Counted from the stretch's first letter, positions 7,413-16,894 are shown. The stretch: 64,000 nt of DNA from Flavobacterium ginsengisoli (GCF_029625315.1 NZ_CP121110.1:3667001-3731000), one strand, 5' to 3'. Numbers and translations are program-made. Notes: a model not told the origin generated them from the letters alone.

Positions 7413-9470
7413 ATGAAAAAACAATTTGCTAAACCTGTGTTTGGTGTGATATCTGCAATGTTTGCAATTACTGCATCCCAGGCACAAAATGCTCCAAAGG
7501 AACCGGGTATCAATGTTTCGTATATGGATACGAAAATTAGTCCAAGTCAGGATTTTTTCAAATATGTAAACGGTACTTGGCTAGAAAAAACAGAAATTCC
7601 AAGTGATCGTACGACTTGGGGAAGTTTTAATGAACTGATTAAAAAAACTGACAAAGATGTAATGGCAGTTTTGCAAGATGCTTCAAAAAATCCAAAGTAC
7701 AAATCTAATACAGATCAAGGAAAAGCAATTAATCTGTACAATACTTATTTAGATTCTATTGGAAGAAATAAAAGAGGAATCGAGCCTTTAAAACCTTATC
7801 TGAAAAAAATCGATGCAATTAAAAACATTGCTGATGTTCAGAAATATTTGGTTGAAATGGAAAAAGAAGGAAATGCTGGATTTTTCGGAATTTACATTGG
7901 AGCTGATGATAAAGACAGTTCTAAAAACTCTGTAAATTTAGGTCCAAGCGAATTAGGGCTTTCTGATAAAGATTATTATACTTCTGACGATAAAGATTCG
8001 AAAGAGAAACGTGCAAAATATGAATTGCATGTTGCGAGAATGCTTCAGTTTATTGGAGAATCTCCAGAAAAAGCAAAACAAAGTGTCGCTGAAATTTTAG
8101 CTCTTGAAACAGAGTTGTCGCAACCAAGATTAAACAGAGTTGAAAGAAGAGACAGCCGTTTGCAATACAATCCAATGACAATTGCTGAACTTCAAAAGCT
8201 AACTCCATCGATCAAATGGAACGAATATTTTGCTGGTTTAGGAATCGTTAAATTAGAAAGTGTAATTGTGTCTGAGCCTAAATATATGGCAGCTTTAGAA
8301 ACTGTTTTCAAAGAAAACAAAGTTGCACAATGGAAAGAATACTTAAAATGGGATCTGTTAAACAATTCTGCAACTAAGTTGACAACAGCAATTGATAATG
8401 CTAATTTTGACTTTTATAGTAAAACATTAAGAGGAGCAATTAAACAACTTCCTGCAGATGAGAGAGGGCTTGCAGTAGTAAATCGCAATGTTGGAGAAGC
8501 ACTTGGTAAATTGTATGTAGAGAAAGTTTTTCCTGCCGAAGCAAAAACTAAAGCTCTTGATATGATTCATAACGTTATTACGGCTTACCAAAACCGTATA
8601 AACAATTTGACGTGGATGTCTACAGATACAAAAGCTAAGGCAATAGAAAAGTTGAATAAAATTACCATAAAAGTTGGATATCCTGACAAATGGAAAGATT
8701 ACTCTGCATTAACAATCAAAAGTATTGCTGAAGGCGGAACATATTTTGAGAATAATAAAAACATTGCAAAATGGAATTTCCAAAAAGGCATTGAAAAATT
8801 AGGTAAACCAGTTGATAAAACAGAGTGGCATATGTCTCCTCAGACAGTAAACGCATATTACAATCCATCTTATAACGAAATTGTATTCCCAGCTGCAATC
8901 CTTCAGCCACCTTTCTATAATTATCAAGCTGATGAAGCAGTTAATTATGGTGGAATTGGTGCGGTAATCGGACACGAGATTTCTCACGGATTTGATGATT
9001 CTGGAGCACGTTACAATGCTGAAGGAAATTTAGTAGACTGGTGGACAGAAGATGATTTGAAACAGTTTACCACTTTAGGAAACGATTTGGCAAATCAATA
9101 CAGTGCTCTTGAGCCATTGCCAGGCATTCACGTTGATGGTCATTTTACATTGGGTGAAAACATTGGAGATTTGGGAGGAATTAATGCGACTTACGATGGT
9201 TTGCAATTGTATTTGAAGCAACATGGAGACCCAGGTTTAATTGACGGATTTACTCCTGAGCAAAGATTCTTTATTTCTTGGGCTACCGTTTGGAGAACAA
9301 AAACAAGAGATGAAGCAATTAAAAACCAAGTAAAAACAGATCCGCACTCACCAGGAATGTACAGAGCTTATGTGCCAATTCAGAATGTTGATGCTTTCTA
9401 CAAAGCTTTCGATATTAAGAAAGGTGATAAAATGTACGTTGAACCAGAAAAACGAGTTAAAATCTGGTAA
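7413..9470 (+). CDS. M13-family zinc metallopeptidase (PepO/neprilysin-like)
   Basis: The 685-aa product has a signal peptide and an M13 peptidase body. The zinc motif HEISH sits near residue 520 in VIGHEISHGFDDSG, and the third ligand glutamate lies in GENIGDLGG about 60 residues later. The N-terminal M13_N domain covers roughly residues 45-420. These enzymes cleave peptides outside the cytoplasm. Length matches the family. The gene stands alone, divergent from the SCO gene and convergent with the cytochrome gene. Confidence 0.95.
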   Translation: MKKQFAKPVFGVISAMFAITASQAQNAPKEPGINVSYMDTKISPSQDFFKYVNGTWLEKTEIPSDRTTWGSFNELIKKTDKDVMAVLQDASKNPKYKSNTDQGKAINLYNTYLDSIGRNKRGIEPLKPYLKKIDAIKNIADVQKYLVEMEKEGNAGFFGIYIGADDKDSSKNSVNLGPSELGLSDKDYYTSDDKDSKEKRAKYELHVARMLQFIGESPEKAKQSVAEILALETELSQPRLNRVERRDSRLQYNPMTIAELQKLTPSIKWNEYFAGLGIVKLESVIVSEPKYMAALETVFKENKVAQWKEYLKWDLLNNSATKLTTAIDNANFDFYSKTLRGAIKQLPADERGLAVVNRNVGEALGKLYVEKVFPAEAKTKALDMIHNVITAYQNRINNLTWMSTDTKAKAIEKLNKITIKVGYPDKWKDYSALTIKSIAEGGTYFENNKNIAKWNFQKGIEKLGKPVDKTEWHMSPQTVNAYYNPSYNEIVFPAAILQPPFYNYQADEAVNYGGIGAVIGHEISHGFDDSGARYNAEGNLVDWWTEDDLKQFTTLGNDLANQYSALEPLPGIHVDGHFTLGENIGDLGGINATYDGLQLYLKQHGDPGLIDGFTPEQRFFISWATVWRTKTRDEAIKNQVKTDPHSPGMYRAYVPIQNVDAFYKAFDIKKGDKMYVEPEKRVKIW

Positions 9471-9492
9471 TCATAAATTTTTATAATACTAA

Positions 9493-9522
9493 AAAAGGCG
9501 CTTGATAAAAGCGCCTTTTTTT
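9493..9522. terminator. Terminator between the M13 peptidase and cytochrome genes
   Basis: The stem AAAAGGCGCTT / AAGCGCCTTTT ends in seven T residues on the plus strand and has A residues on the other side, so it could serve both converging genes. Confidence 0.9.
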
Positions 9523-9538
9523 ATGAGATAAAAGTCAA

Positions 9539-9937
9539 TTATTTCAAATGACTGTAGATGTAAGCTTCAATTGCTTTTAATTCTTCATCAGACATAGCCT
9601 GTGTTATCGCAAAATTGGTTTTCATAACCTCAAACTGACTTGGGTCAACAATTGGTTCTGCATTTCCTTTCAGGAAAGTAACAATATCGCCATTTTTGTC
9701 TTTATAGATTTTGGCAATTTCTTTAATGCTTGGCCCAACTACTTTTTGATCTGGTTGATGGCAAGCAAAACAATTTCCAGTTCCTTCAAAAAGCTGTTTT
9801 CCTAATTCTTCTGGACTTTTGGCTTTCGCCGATTCTCCTTCAGAAACAGATTCTGTTGTTGCGTTTGTTGGCTCAGAAGTTTCTTTTTTGCAAGAAGCAA
9901 ATGCTAAAACTGCAGATAGGAATAATACCTTTTTCAT
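9539..9937 (-). CDS. Cytochrome c lipoprotein (class I, single heme)
   Basis: The 132-aa product has a lipoprotein signal with Cys at residue 16 (AFASC), a Ser/Glu-rich linker and a cytochrome c domain. CFACH is the heme-attachment motif and a Met late in the domain (MKTNFAITQAM) is a plausible sixth ligand. It is probably a periplasm-facing electron carrier anchored in a membrane. It lies downstream of the cupin and hemB genes on the same strand, which may link a heme protein with heme synthesis. Confidence 0.88.
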   Translation of the reverse strand: MKKVLFLSAVLAFASCKKETSEPTNATTESVSEGESAKAKSPEELGKQLFEGTGNCFACHQPDQKVVGPSIKEIAKIYKDKNGDIVTFLKGNAEPIVDPSQFEVMKTNFAITQAMSDEELKAIEAYIYSHLK

Positions 9938-9970
9938 GTTTTTAGATTTTATTCAATTGTAATTCGGTCG

Positions 9971-10291
9971 TTATTTGTTGATGGTCTGCGATATCACTAA
10001 AAAATCCAATTGTTCTTGGTTTTCATTGGCAATATAATGCTGTGTTTTCGCTTCAATCAACAAACCTTGATTTGCATTTACAATTTCAGTTTTTTCTCTA
10101 TGATAAAAAGTTGCTGTGCCTTTTAGAATGAAAAAGAACTGCTGAGCATGATTATGAAAATGCAGTTTTTCTTTGGTTCCGCTTGGCATGCTTTCTTGTT
10201 TGACAGATAAACCTTCAGTATCTGCCAAAACCCAGCTGTCGCAATTGTCTCCCCATAAATAATGAGAAGCATTTTGTTTATCGACGATCAT
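9971..10291 (-). CDS. Cupin-domain protein
   Basis: The 106-aa product is a single small cupin. The metal-binding motif is visible as a KLHFHNHAQQFFFILKG block (HxH, then Glu replaced by Gln), with a second strand pair ending in ETQ-like LIEAKTQH. One-domain cupins of this kind may be isomerases, dioxygenases or ligand sensors. The gene starts 1 bp after the hemB stop codon, so it is co-transcribed with hemB. A role in tetrapyrrole metabolism is possible but not shown. Confidence 0.75.
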   Translation of the reverse strand: MIVDKQNASHYLWGDNCDSWVLADTEGLSVKQESMPSGTKEKLHFHNHAQQFFFILKGTATFYHREKTEIVNANQGLLIEAKTQHYIANENQEQLDFLVISQTINK

Positions 10292-10292
10292 C

Positions 10293-11288
10293 TTATTTGT
10301 TTAATAAAATTGCGACTTCTTTTGCGAAGTATGTCGAAATAAGATTAGCGCCCGAACGTTTGATGCACATTAACTGTTCCATCATAATTTTGTCGTGATC
10401 CAGCCAGCCTCTTTCAGATGCCGCTTTAATCATAGCATATTCTCCAGAAACCTGATAAACAGTTACAGGAACATGTACAGTATTTTTTATTTCGCGAACA
10501 ATATCCAAATAAGCAATTCCTGGTTTTACCATAACCATATCTGCGCCTTCTTCTACGTCAGACAAAGCTTCTTTAATTGCTTCGATGCGGTTGGCATAAT
10601 CCATTTGGTATGTTTTTTTGTCTTTTGGAACCACAACATCAGCTTCTTTTGGAGCAGAATCTAAAGCATCTCTAAATGGACCGTAAAAAGCTGAAGCATA
10701 TTTAGCAGAATAACTCATAATTCCAACATTCTGAAATCCTGCCGCATCTAAACCTTCGCGAAGGCGTAAAACGCGTCCGTCCATCATATCACTTGGCGCA
10801 ACAAAATCGGCACCAGCTTCTGCGTGCGAAACGGCCATTTTTACTAAAGCATCAACTGTGCTGTCATTTTCTACATCGCCATCTTTTATGATTCCGTCAT
10901 GACCATAAATTGAATACGGGTCTAAAGCCACATCTGGCATAACGATCATTTCTGGACAAGCAGCTTTTATGGCACGAATAGCTTGTTGCATTAATCCGTT
11001 AGAATTCCAAGCTTCTTTTCCAGTATTGTCTTTTAGATTTTCGCTAACTTTTACATAAATATTTACAGCGCGAATTCCTAAATCATAAAGTTCTTTTACT
11101 TCTTCAACCGTTAAATCTATAGATCTTCTGAAAATTCCAGGCATAGACGGAATTTCGACTTTTACATTTTCTCCTTCAGCAATAAACATTGGAAACATAA
11201 AATCCGATGGACTTAAACTGGTTTCACGAACTAAAGAACGAATTGATTCATTTACTCTTAATCTTCTGCCTCTTTGTAATGGGAACAT
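10293..11288 (-). CDS. hemB: Porphobilinogen synthase (delta-aminolevulinic acid dehydratase)
   Basis: The 331-aa product condenses two 5-aminolevulinate molecules into porphobilinogen, step two of the shared tetrapyrrole pathway. The two active-site lysine blocks are seen: SYSAKYASAFYGPFRD and MVKPGIAYLDI. The usual zinc-binding Cys triplet is replaced by Ala/Asp residues in DVALDPYSIYGHDG, so this is the Cys-less, Mg-type form. It lies 5 kb from the main hem operon and heads its own small transcript with the cupin gene. Confidence 0.96.
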   Translation of the reverse strand: MFPLQRGRRLRVNESIRSLVRETSLSPSDFMFPMFIAEGENVKVEIPSMPGIFRRSIDLTVEEVKELYDLGIRAVNIYVKVSENLKDNTGKEAWNSNGLMQQAIRAIKAACPEMIVMPDVALDPYSIYGHDGIIKDGDVENDSTVDALVKMAVSHAEAGADFVAPSDMMDGRVLRLREGLDAAGFQNVGIMSYSAKYASAFYGPFRDALDSAPKEADVVVPKDKKTYQMDYANRIEAIKEALSDVEEGADMVMVKPGIAYLDIVREIKNTVHVPVTVYQVSGEYAMIKAASERGWLDHDKIMMEQLMCIKRSGANLISTYFAKEVAILLNK

Positions 11289-11552
11289 ATAATTTTAGAT
11301 TTAAAATTTTAGATTTTAGATTTTGATCTGAATTTGAAATCAGATTCATAAATCTGTATTCTAAAACTGCAGTTGTTTTTTTATTTTTTTGAAGTTTACC
11401 TTACTTTAATAGGTGGCGCAAAGTTAAAGAAAAAGGAACAGAATAAGGCGTTTAGCTTGCCTCAGAATCCGTTAATATTATCTAAAAATTTAGATTTTTT
11501 ATTGTTTGAGCCAAAGCATGGTTTTTCAGAATATTCCATCTAAATTTGTAAA
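11289..11552. other. Divergent intergenic region, hemB / lipoprotein gene
   Basis: This 264-bp gap contains a degenerate AT-rich run (TTTAGATTTT repeated, about 11291-11330) of a kind also seen after the desaturase gene at about 1503-1556. No reading frame or RNA fold is evident. It must hold the promoters of both flanking transcripts. Confidence 0.4.
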
Positions 11553-12185
11553 ATGAAGAAAATTCTCGCTTTATTATGCTGTCTGCTCTTAACGAGCTGT
11601 TTTGAGATTACCGAAAGAATCAAACATCACGACGATCAAAGTGGTGAATATACGCTGATGGTCGACTTTTCGAAATCCTGGTTTAAGACCAAATCGGCTA
11701 TTTGGTTGGAAGAAGTTGATGGTGTGAAAATTCCGAACGAACAGGAAATTACCGCGAAACTTAATGATTTTAAAGAAAAAGCGTTGAAGATTGATGGAAT
11801 TTCAAATGTTGTTACAAAAACAGATTTTCAGAATTACGTTTTCATTATCAAACTTAATTATGCCAATTTAAAAGCGTTAAACGCAGTTGTAAATACGATA
11901 AACAATCAGCGCGATCAGATTCACTTTAGCGGAAGCGGTAAAACTTTTGAAAGAATTGCCTCGTATCCAATTCCCGAAAAAATAGTAAATGACCCAAAGA
12001 AAAAGAAAGATCTGGAAGAAGCCAGAATTATTTCTATTTATACTTTCGATAAAGATATTTTGTCTGTTGATAATACAAACAGTCAAATTTCAAAAAATAA
12101 AAAAACGGTTTTTTTAAAACAAAGTATGTACAGCGTATTTAAGAAATCGACCTTAATGAATAATACCATCCAATTAACGCCTTGA
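11553..12185 (+). CDS. Lipoprotein of unknown function
   Basis: The 210-aa product starts with a lipoprotein signal (MKKILALLCCLLLTSC, lipobox Cys at 16). The rest is a mixed alpha/beta sequence with no motif I recognise. It ends 4 bp before the next gene, so the two are co-transcribed and probably act together in the envelope. The function is not known to me. Confidence 0.75.
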   Translation: MKKILALLCCLLLTSCFEITERIKHHDDQSGEYTLMVDFSKSWFKTKSAIWLEEVDGVKIPNEQEITAKLNDFKEKALKIDGISNVVTKTDFQNYVFIIKLNYANLKALNAVVNTINNQRDQIHFSGSGKTFERIASYPIPEKIVNDPKKKKDLEEARIISIYTFDKDILSVDNTNSQISKNKKTVFLKQSMYSVFKKSTLMNNTIQLTP

Positions 12186-12189
12186 TTTT

Positions 12190-14067
12190 ATGAAGCACTT
12201 TTACACTCTAGTTTTTCTATTTACCGCCTATTTTACTTTTGGACAAACGAGTCCAGACAAATACGATTATTTTGTTCAGTTTAACGGAAATCAGCTTTCG
12301 AAGAAAGTAAACATAAACGAAGTGCTGAACCACTCAATTATTACTAGATACACTAGTAAAAAACCTGATTTTGATCTTCGTCAATATACTTCGATCATTC
12401 AATTAGATCAAAAAATTACGGTTCATGGGAATTTCTTAGATAGCGTTCCGTTTTATCAAGTTACCATTCCGATAAAAAACAAAGAAGTAGTAAGACAATA
12501 TCTGATTGAAAAACAAGGTGCAAACGGAAAGAATAGTACAATTGAAGAATTTGGAAAATATGCTGTTTTTACACCAAGCGGTTTAAAGAGATCATTTGTG
12601 TGGAATGATAATTATTTGGTCATATTTGAATTGACAAAAAGACTTCCTAATAAATTTTATGCTTCTCCAGACGGACCTCCTGTTTTAAACGATTCAATAG
12701 GAATTTCAGAGCCGTATGAAGAAACGGTAATTGTAGATGCTCCGCCAGTATACGGAGTACAAGAAGCACCAAATCCGCCAAAAATAGCCGAACCGTCTGT
12801 AATGCGAGACGAACCAATAGCCGTTGAAGCACCAGCTGGATCAGTAGAAACAACAGACCAAGATTATCTGTACGATGGAAATCCGTATGAAGAATATACC
12901 GTAGAGCAGGCAGAATTTGATAAAAAACTAGCAGAACAACAAAGCCAAATTATAAAAGGTTTATTTGATAATGGTTTTACAGCGCCAAGTTTTTCAAAAA
13001 TAAATGCTTCGGCAGATATTTCGACTTGGGTAAATTATGGCGGACTTATGTCGAGTTTTTATTCGCTATACAATTATCCTTTAGCACTATTTGGAGGTTA
13101 TGATAAATACTTGCCGATGCAGAAGAACTTTGGGAATTTTGTAAAAGGCATCAATCTGGATTTTTATTTTGATAATGATAATTCACGAATTGAAGAAGTG
13201 ATTGAATATGCTCCAGAAATTGCAAGTGTTGTAAGCAAAATCAGCGATAGAAAAATCAACAGAAATATCTTTAATTATTTTCCTGCGGAAAAACCTTTAG
13301 GCTACATTTCATATCATGCGAATACAAAAGCAGCGCTTGAAAATTTTCCGTCATTGATGTCAGAATTATTTCAAAATCCAAAATTTGCCAAAGAAGATAT
13401 TATACTAATTACAGATTTGATTTCTACAATAGTTGACGAAGAAGCAACAGCAAAGCTTTTTGACGGTGATTTAAGCGCTTTTTTATACGATGTGAAAGAA
13501 GTTGAGGTGTTGAGCAAAAAATACGGTTATGACGAAAATTATGAAGAAACAATAACGGAAGAAAAAGTGAAAAAAGATGTTCCGCTATTTTCTGTGATTT
13601 TTACTTCTACGCATCCAACATTTGGAGATAAATTATTGCAATTGGGTGTTCGCAAAAAAGTATTGATCCCAAACGGAAATTCATATATTGTTGCAGGTAC
13701 ACAAGATTATGGTGATATTTTTATTGCAAAAGACAAAGATGTAGTAATTGTTGCTAACACAAAAGATTATTTTGGTTCTGGAAAAGGATCTTTTGCAAAA
13801 GACACAAAGAAAGATTTGAGTAAAAACTATATTTCTGGAAAACTAGATCTTGCGAAAACCGTGAAAACATTTGGTAAGAAAGCAAAAGATTCAGAATTGG
13901 ATCGAATGACTAAAATTTCGGCTCAGTTTTCAGATATTTCTATTGAATCTCCTAAAAAGCTAATCGACAATAAATTGAAATTTGTTTTTAAACTAAACTC
14001 TTTTAAATCTGATAAAAACATTATTCTACAGACATTAGATTTAGCCAAAGAAATGACTTCTAAATAA
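12190..14067 (+). CDS. Secreted protein of unknown function (DUF4836-like)
   Basis: The 625-aa product has a signal peptide (MKHFYTLVFLFTAYFTFG, cleavage near TFGQ). Residues of about 150-230 form a Pro/Glu-rich linker (VDAPPVYGVQEAPNPPK and following) between two globular parts. The layout recalls Bacteroidota DUF4836-type secreted proteins, but I cannot confirm this by eye. It is directly downstream of the lipoprotein gene and is followed by a bidirectional terminator. The pair may form an envelope complex; nothing shows its substrate. Confidence 0.7.
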   Translation: MKHFYTLVFLFTAYFTFGQTSPDKYDYFVQFNGNQLSKKVNINEVLNHSIITRYTSKKPDFDLRQYTSIIQLDQKITVHGNFLDSVPFYQVTIPIKNKEVVRQYLIEKQGANGKNSTIEEFGKYAVFTPSGLKRSFVWNDNYLVIFELTKRLPNKFYASPDGPPVLNDSIGISEPYEETVIVDAPPVYGVQEAPNPPKIAEPSVMRDEPIAVEAPAGSVETTDQDYLYDGNPYEEYTVEQAEFDKKLAEQQSQIIKGLFDNGFTAPSFSKINASADISTWVNYGGLMSSFYSLYNYPLALFGGYDKYLPMQKNFGNFVKGINLDFYFDNDNSRIEEVIEYAPEIASVVSKISDRKINRNIFNYFPAEKPLGYISYHANTKAALENFPSLMSELFQNPKFAKEDIILITDLISTIVDEEATAKLFDGDLSAFLYDVKEVEVLSKKYGYDENYEETITEEKVKKDVPLFSVIFTSTHPTFGDKLLQLGVRKKVLIPNGNSYIVAGTQDYGDIFIAKDKDVVIVANTKDYFGSGKGSFAKDTKKDLSKNYISGKLDLAKTVKTFGKKAKDSELDRMTKISAQFSDISIESPKKLIDNKLKFVFKLNSFKSDKNIILQTLDLAKEMTSK

Positions 14068-14075
14068 TTGAAAAG

Positions 14076-14113
14076 AAAAATCCCTGAAGCAATATTGTTT
14101 CAGGGATTTTTTT
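14076..14113. terminator. Terminator between two convergent genes
   Basis: The stem AATCCCTGAA / TTTCAGGGATT closes with seven T residues on the plus strand and A residues on the other. It lies between the secreted-protein gene and the aldolase gene. Confidence 0.9.
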
Positions 14114-14120
14114 ATGTTTT

Positions 14121-15018
14121 CTAAGTAATTGAAGCCTGATAAATACCTTTGATGGTTTCTTTTAATTCAGCATTAAAATCTTGATCAGACTGACCTGCGG
14201 TTAGTCCTTCGGACAATGCTCTAGAAAAACTGGCAATCAATCCATGGTTTTGGGAGAGTTTTTGATTTGCTTCTTCTCGAGAATAGCCACCAGAAAGCGC
14301 TACAACACGAACCACATGAGGATCTGAAATAAGATCTTTGTAAAAATCGTTTACGGTCGGAATTGAAAGTTTCAGCATTACTTTTACCTCTTTATCCAAT
14401 GCATTAAGCTGTTTTTGGATTTCTTGTTTCAGAATCTGTTCGGACTTTTCTTTATCAGGACTGTAAATATCAACTTCAGGTTCTATAATTGGAATTAAAC
14501 CTTTGCTGAAAATTTGTTTTCCCACTTCAAACTGCTGGGCAACAACATCTCGTATTCCTTCGGGATTGGCTTCTTTTATTACAGAACGCATTTTAGTTCC
14601 AAAGATATTACGTTCTACAGCCCGATCAAGCAATTCGTTTAAGCCAGAAATGGGTTTCATTAGTTGTACGCCATTTGCAGTTTCTGCAAGACCTTTATCT
14701 ACTTTCAAAAAAGGAATAATATGTTTTTTCTCCCATAAATAATCTGCTGTCCACTGTCCATCGATTTTACGATCCATCGTGTTTTCAAACAAAATGGCAC
14801 CGAGAATATATTGACTGTCAAATGCTGGACTTTTAATAATTCTAGTTCTCATTTCATGTACAAGAGTGTACATTTCTTCATCGTTTGTATATTGGTTTTC
14901 TGCCACTCCATATTGTAAAAGTGCTTTAGGAGTACTTCCACCGCTTTGATCTAATGCTTGCAATAAATCCTTTTCCAGAATGCATGAGATTTAATTGTTC
15001 TGTGTTTTTATTTCCCAT
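14121..15018 (-). CDS. fda: Class I fructose-bisphosphate aldolase, frameshifted near 14958
   Basis: This enzyme cleaves fructose-1,6-bisphosphate to two trioses through a Schiff-base lysine. Corrected, it is 298 aa and runs [28 protein letters not shown] and onward, closely like the staphylococcal Fda type. [13 protein letters not shown] and IIEPEVD match family blocks. The start codon is at 15016-15018. One inserted base at 14956-14961 (GCAAGC for GCAGC on the gene strand) splits the frame after GFIA. Since the rest is intact, I treat this as a sequence error and not as a pseudogene. Confidence 0.9.
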
Positions 15019-15100
15019 AATAATGAATTTTAGTTTTTCATAAATCTCTGTAATTTAAGCATTTTTATCCTATTGGCTGTTTATTTCAGATTAAGATTTA

Positions 15101-16039
15101 TCAAAGACCTATTTTTTCATTCACCTTATCGTAAACTTCTTTTACTTTTTTAGGAGGATCAAATCGATACCCAACAGACAGTTTTAGAGTAGAAATATTG
15201 TCATTCAATCGCGGATCGACTTTGTCATCTTGCGCAAAACCAATTGTGTTAAGACTGGCAAAACCAAAAAAACGATCTTTGTTATAAGCCAATTTCAAAT
15301 TGAAATCTGCTTGATATAAAGCAGAGGTGTCGCCGTCAATAATATTAATTCCGGCACCCAAAGCGAGTCCAGCACCTATTAAGACCCGATCACTAATTAC
15401 GAAATTGTAAAAATAGGAGGGCGCAAGCGTTATAACATAAATATCGCCAGGTGACGAATCGGGAGTATTTAAATCTAAATTGGTGTAATAAAAAGAGAAA
15501 GTCGGAATAAAACTTCCAGAGCTTTTGGTCTGCCATTCATTTTGGCTTACCAATGTTTTAAAAGAGAATTTATCATTAAAAACATAAGCAGTCGACCCGC
15601 CAATTTTTGTGGTACGCATATTGGGCAATTGTGCTGTAATGTTGTCATCACTAATATAAAATCCTTTCTGATTGATAAAAGTAAACGACTGCATCCATTT
15701 TTTTAAGTAAAAACGGGTATTGAAATTAAAATTCTTCGAATGAGAATCGCCCTTATTCTGACTTAGAAATTTGGGAGCAAAACCAATTGTGATATCAATG
15801 ATTTTATAATTTAAAGTAAAACCGATTTGTTCTCTTCGATTCGGAATTAGATTTACATATGTTTTCGGATCGGTATTATCTGAAGCAATCTGAAAACTAT
15901 TGGAAGTATCTAGATAATAAATACTAGCAGTAATTTTATCATTATATGATTTAAAATACGGATTTTGCAGGGAATCTTTTTGGGCAAAACACCCAAAAAT
16001 GCTGATAAAGAATGTGGCGTAAATCAGTTTCAAGATCAT
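15101..16039 (-). CDS. Outer-membrane-type secreted protein, DUF4421-like
   Basis: The 312-aa product has a signal peptide (MILKLIYATFFISIFGCFAQ) and then alternating hydrophobic and polar strands that suggest a beta-barrel, ending in VGYRFDPPKK and a charged tail. Its length and repeats such as GFTLNYKIIDITIGFAP fit the DUF4421 family of Bacteroidota. The function is unknown. I chose the ATG at 16039; an in-frame extension upstream runs into a REP hairpin and encodes an implausible hydrophobic leader. The RAYT gene lies just upstream on the same strand. Confidence 0.75.
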   Translation of the reverse strand: MILKLIYATFFISIFGCFAQKDSLQNPYFKSYNDKITASIYYLDTSNSFQIASDNTDPKTYVNLIPNRREQIGFTLNYKIIDITIGFAPKFLSQNKGDSHSKNFNFNTRFYLKKWMQSFTFINQKGFYISDDNITAQLPNMRTTKIGGSTAYVFNDKFSFKTLVSQNEWQTKSSGSFIPTFSFYYTNLDLNTPDSSPGDIYVITLAPSYFYNFVISDRVLIGAGLALGAGINIIDGDTSALYQADFNLKLAYNKDRFFGFASLNTIGFAQDDKVDPRLNDNISTLKLSVGYRFDPPKKVKEVYDKVNEKIGL

Positions 16040-16054
16040 GTGGTATTTAAAAAT

Positions 16055-16127
16055 GCTTCGGAGAAGCAAAATATTTATAGCAATTATAATAATCGAATAA
16101 GATTTGAAGCTCCATAGGAGCGACATA
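16055..16127 (+). repeat. REP/BIME unit 1, downstream of the RAYT gene
   Basis: Two small hairpins lie in tandem: GCTTC-GGA-GAAGC (16055-16067) with tail AAAATATTTATAG, then GCTCC-ATA-GGAGC (16109-16121) with tail GACATA. The same pair occurs twice more beyond the RAYT gene, at 16674-16743 (inverted) and 16794-16867. Confidence 0.85.
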
Positions 16128-16129
16128 AA

Positions 16130-16588
16130 TTAAACATCATCAAACAGATATTCATTTTTAAAATCAATATTAAATATTTTTAGAAATGCGATATATTCTT
16201 CTTTGAACGTTTTGGTTTTATGATGCTCTTCTTGGTTTTCAATATAATTTATTACAGGTGTTAATTGTGAATGACCATACGAAAAAGCACCAAAACCAGT
16301 CTGCCATTCGAATTTTCCGTTTATCCATTTTTGTTCATTTATGAATTTGGATGAACTTGATTTAATGTCTCGTACCAAATCCGATATTGAAACATTTGGT
16401 TTTATTCCAACTAAGATATGAATATGATCTGGCATTCCGTTTATTGCAATCAGTTTTTGTTTCTGATTGGTAATAATTCCTGTAATGTATTTATAAATTT
16501 CATTTTTCCAATTTTTGGAAATTAAGTTCTGCCTTCCTTTTACAGCAAAAACAATTTGAATATATAATTGAGAGTAAGTGTCTGCCAT
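16130..16588 (-). mobile_element. REP-associated tyrosine transposase (RAYT), IS200/IS605 superfamily
   Basis: The 152-aa product is an HUH single-strand transposase of the Y1 type. The metal-binding HUH motif is seen in PDHIHILV, and the catalytic tyrosine is probably that of INYIENQEEHH. The N-terminal Y-IQIVFAVKGRQ block and QTGFGAFSYGHS also match the family. It has no IS200 left and right ends of its own; instead it sits among REP-type hairpins in paired units, as RAYT genes do. These enzymes are thought to cut and spread REP sequences. It interrupts the space between hemF and the DUF4421 gene. Confidence 0.92.
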
Positions 16589-16673
16589 TTTTTTAATTAA
16601 AATTATAATGAGTAAAGCTAATTAATAATTTTAATTTGTAGGATAAGTATTGTTTTTTTTGTGGTATAGAAAA

Positions 16674-16743
16674 TATGTCGCCCCTCTGGGGCTTTATGCT
16701 AGGGGATGTAAATTGTTCTATAAATATTTTGCTTCTCCGAAGC
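16674..16743 (-). repeat. REP/BIME unit 2, inverted
   Basis: On the plus strand GCCCC-TCT-GGGGC (16681-16693) is preceded by the complement of the GACATA tail, and GCTTC-TCC-GAAGC (16731-16743) by the complement of the AAAATATTTATAG tail. This is the unit of 16055-16127 turned around, so the RAYT gene is flanked by inverted copies. Confidence 0.85.
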
Positions 16744-16793
16744 TTCTTTAATAATACTCTAACATTTTACAGGAACTAGTCGTATATAAAAAT

Positions 16794-16867
16794 GCTCCAG
16801 CGGAGCAAAATATTTATAGTAATTGAATTGACAACAAAAAGAAAGAAGCCCCAGAGGGGCGACATAT
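16794..16867 (+). repeat. REP/BIME unit 3
   Basis: GCTCC-AGC-GGAGC (16794-16806) is followed by the AAAATATTTATAG tail, then GCCCC-AGA-GGGGC (16848-16860) by GACATAT. The order, spacing and orientation are those of unit 1. Confidence 0.85.
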
Positions 16868-16894
16868 AATTATCAAATTAAACAAATTTTTAAG

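Noticed and set aside
8716..8987. Minus-strand reading frames inside the M13 peptidase gene
   Set aside because: They lie opposite a well-conserved coding region and show no domain or start context.
16040..16126. N-terminal extension of the DUF4421 gene
   Set aside because: The extra 29 residues are encoded by a REP unit and hide the normal signal peptide.
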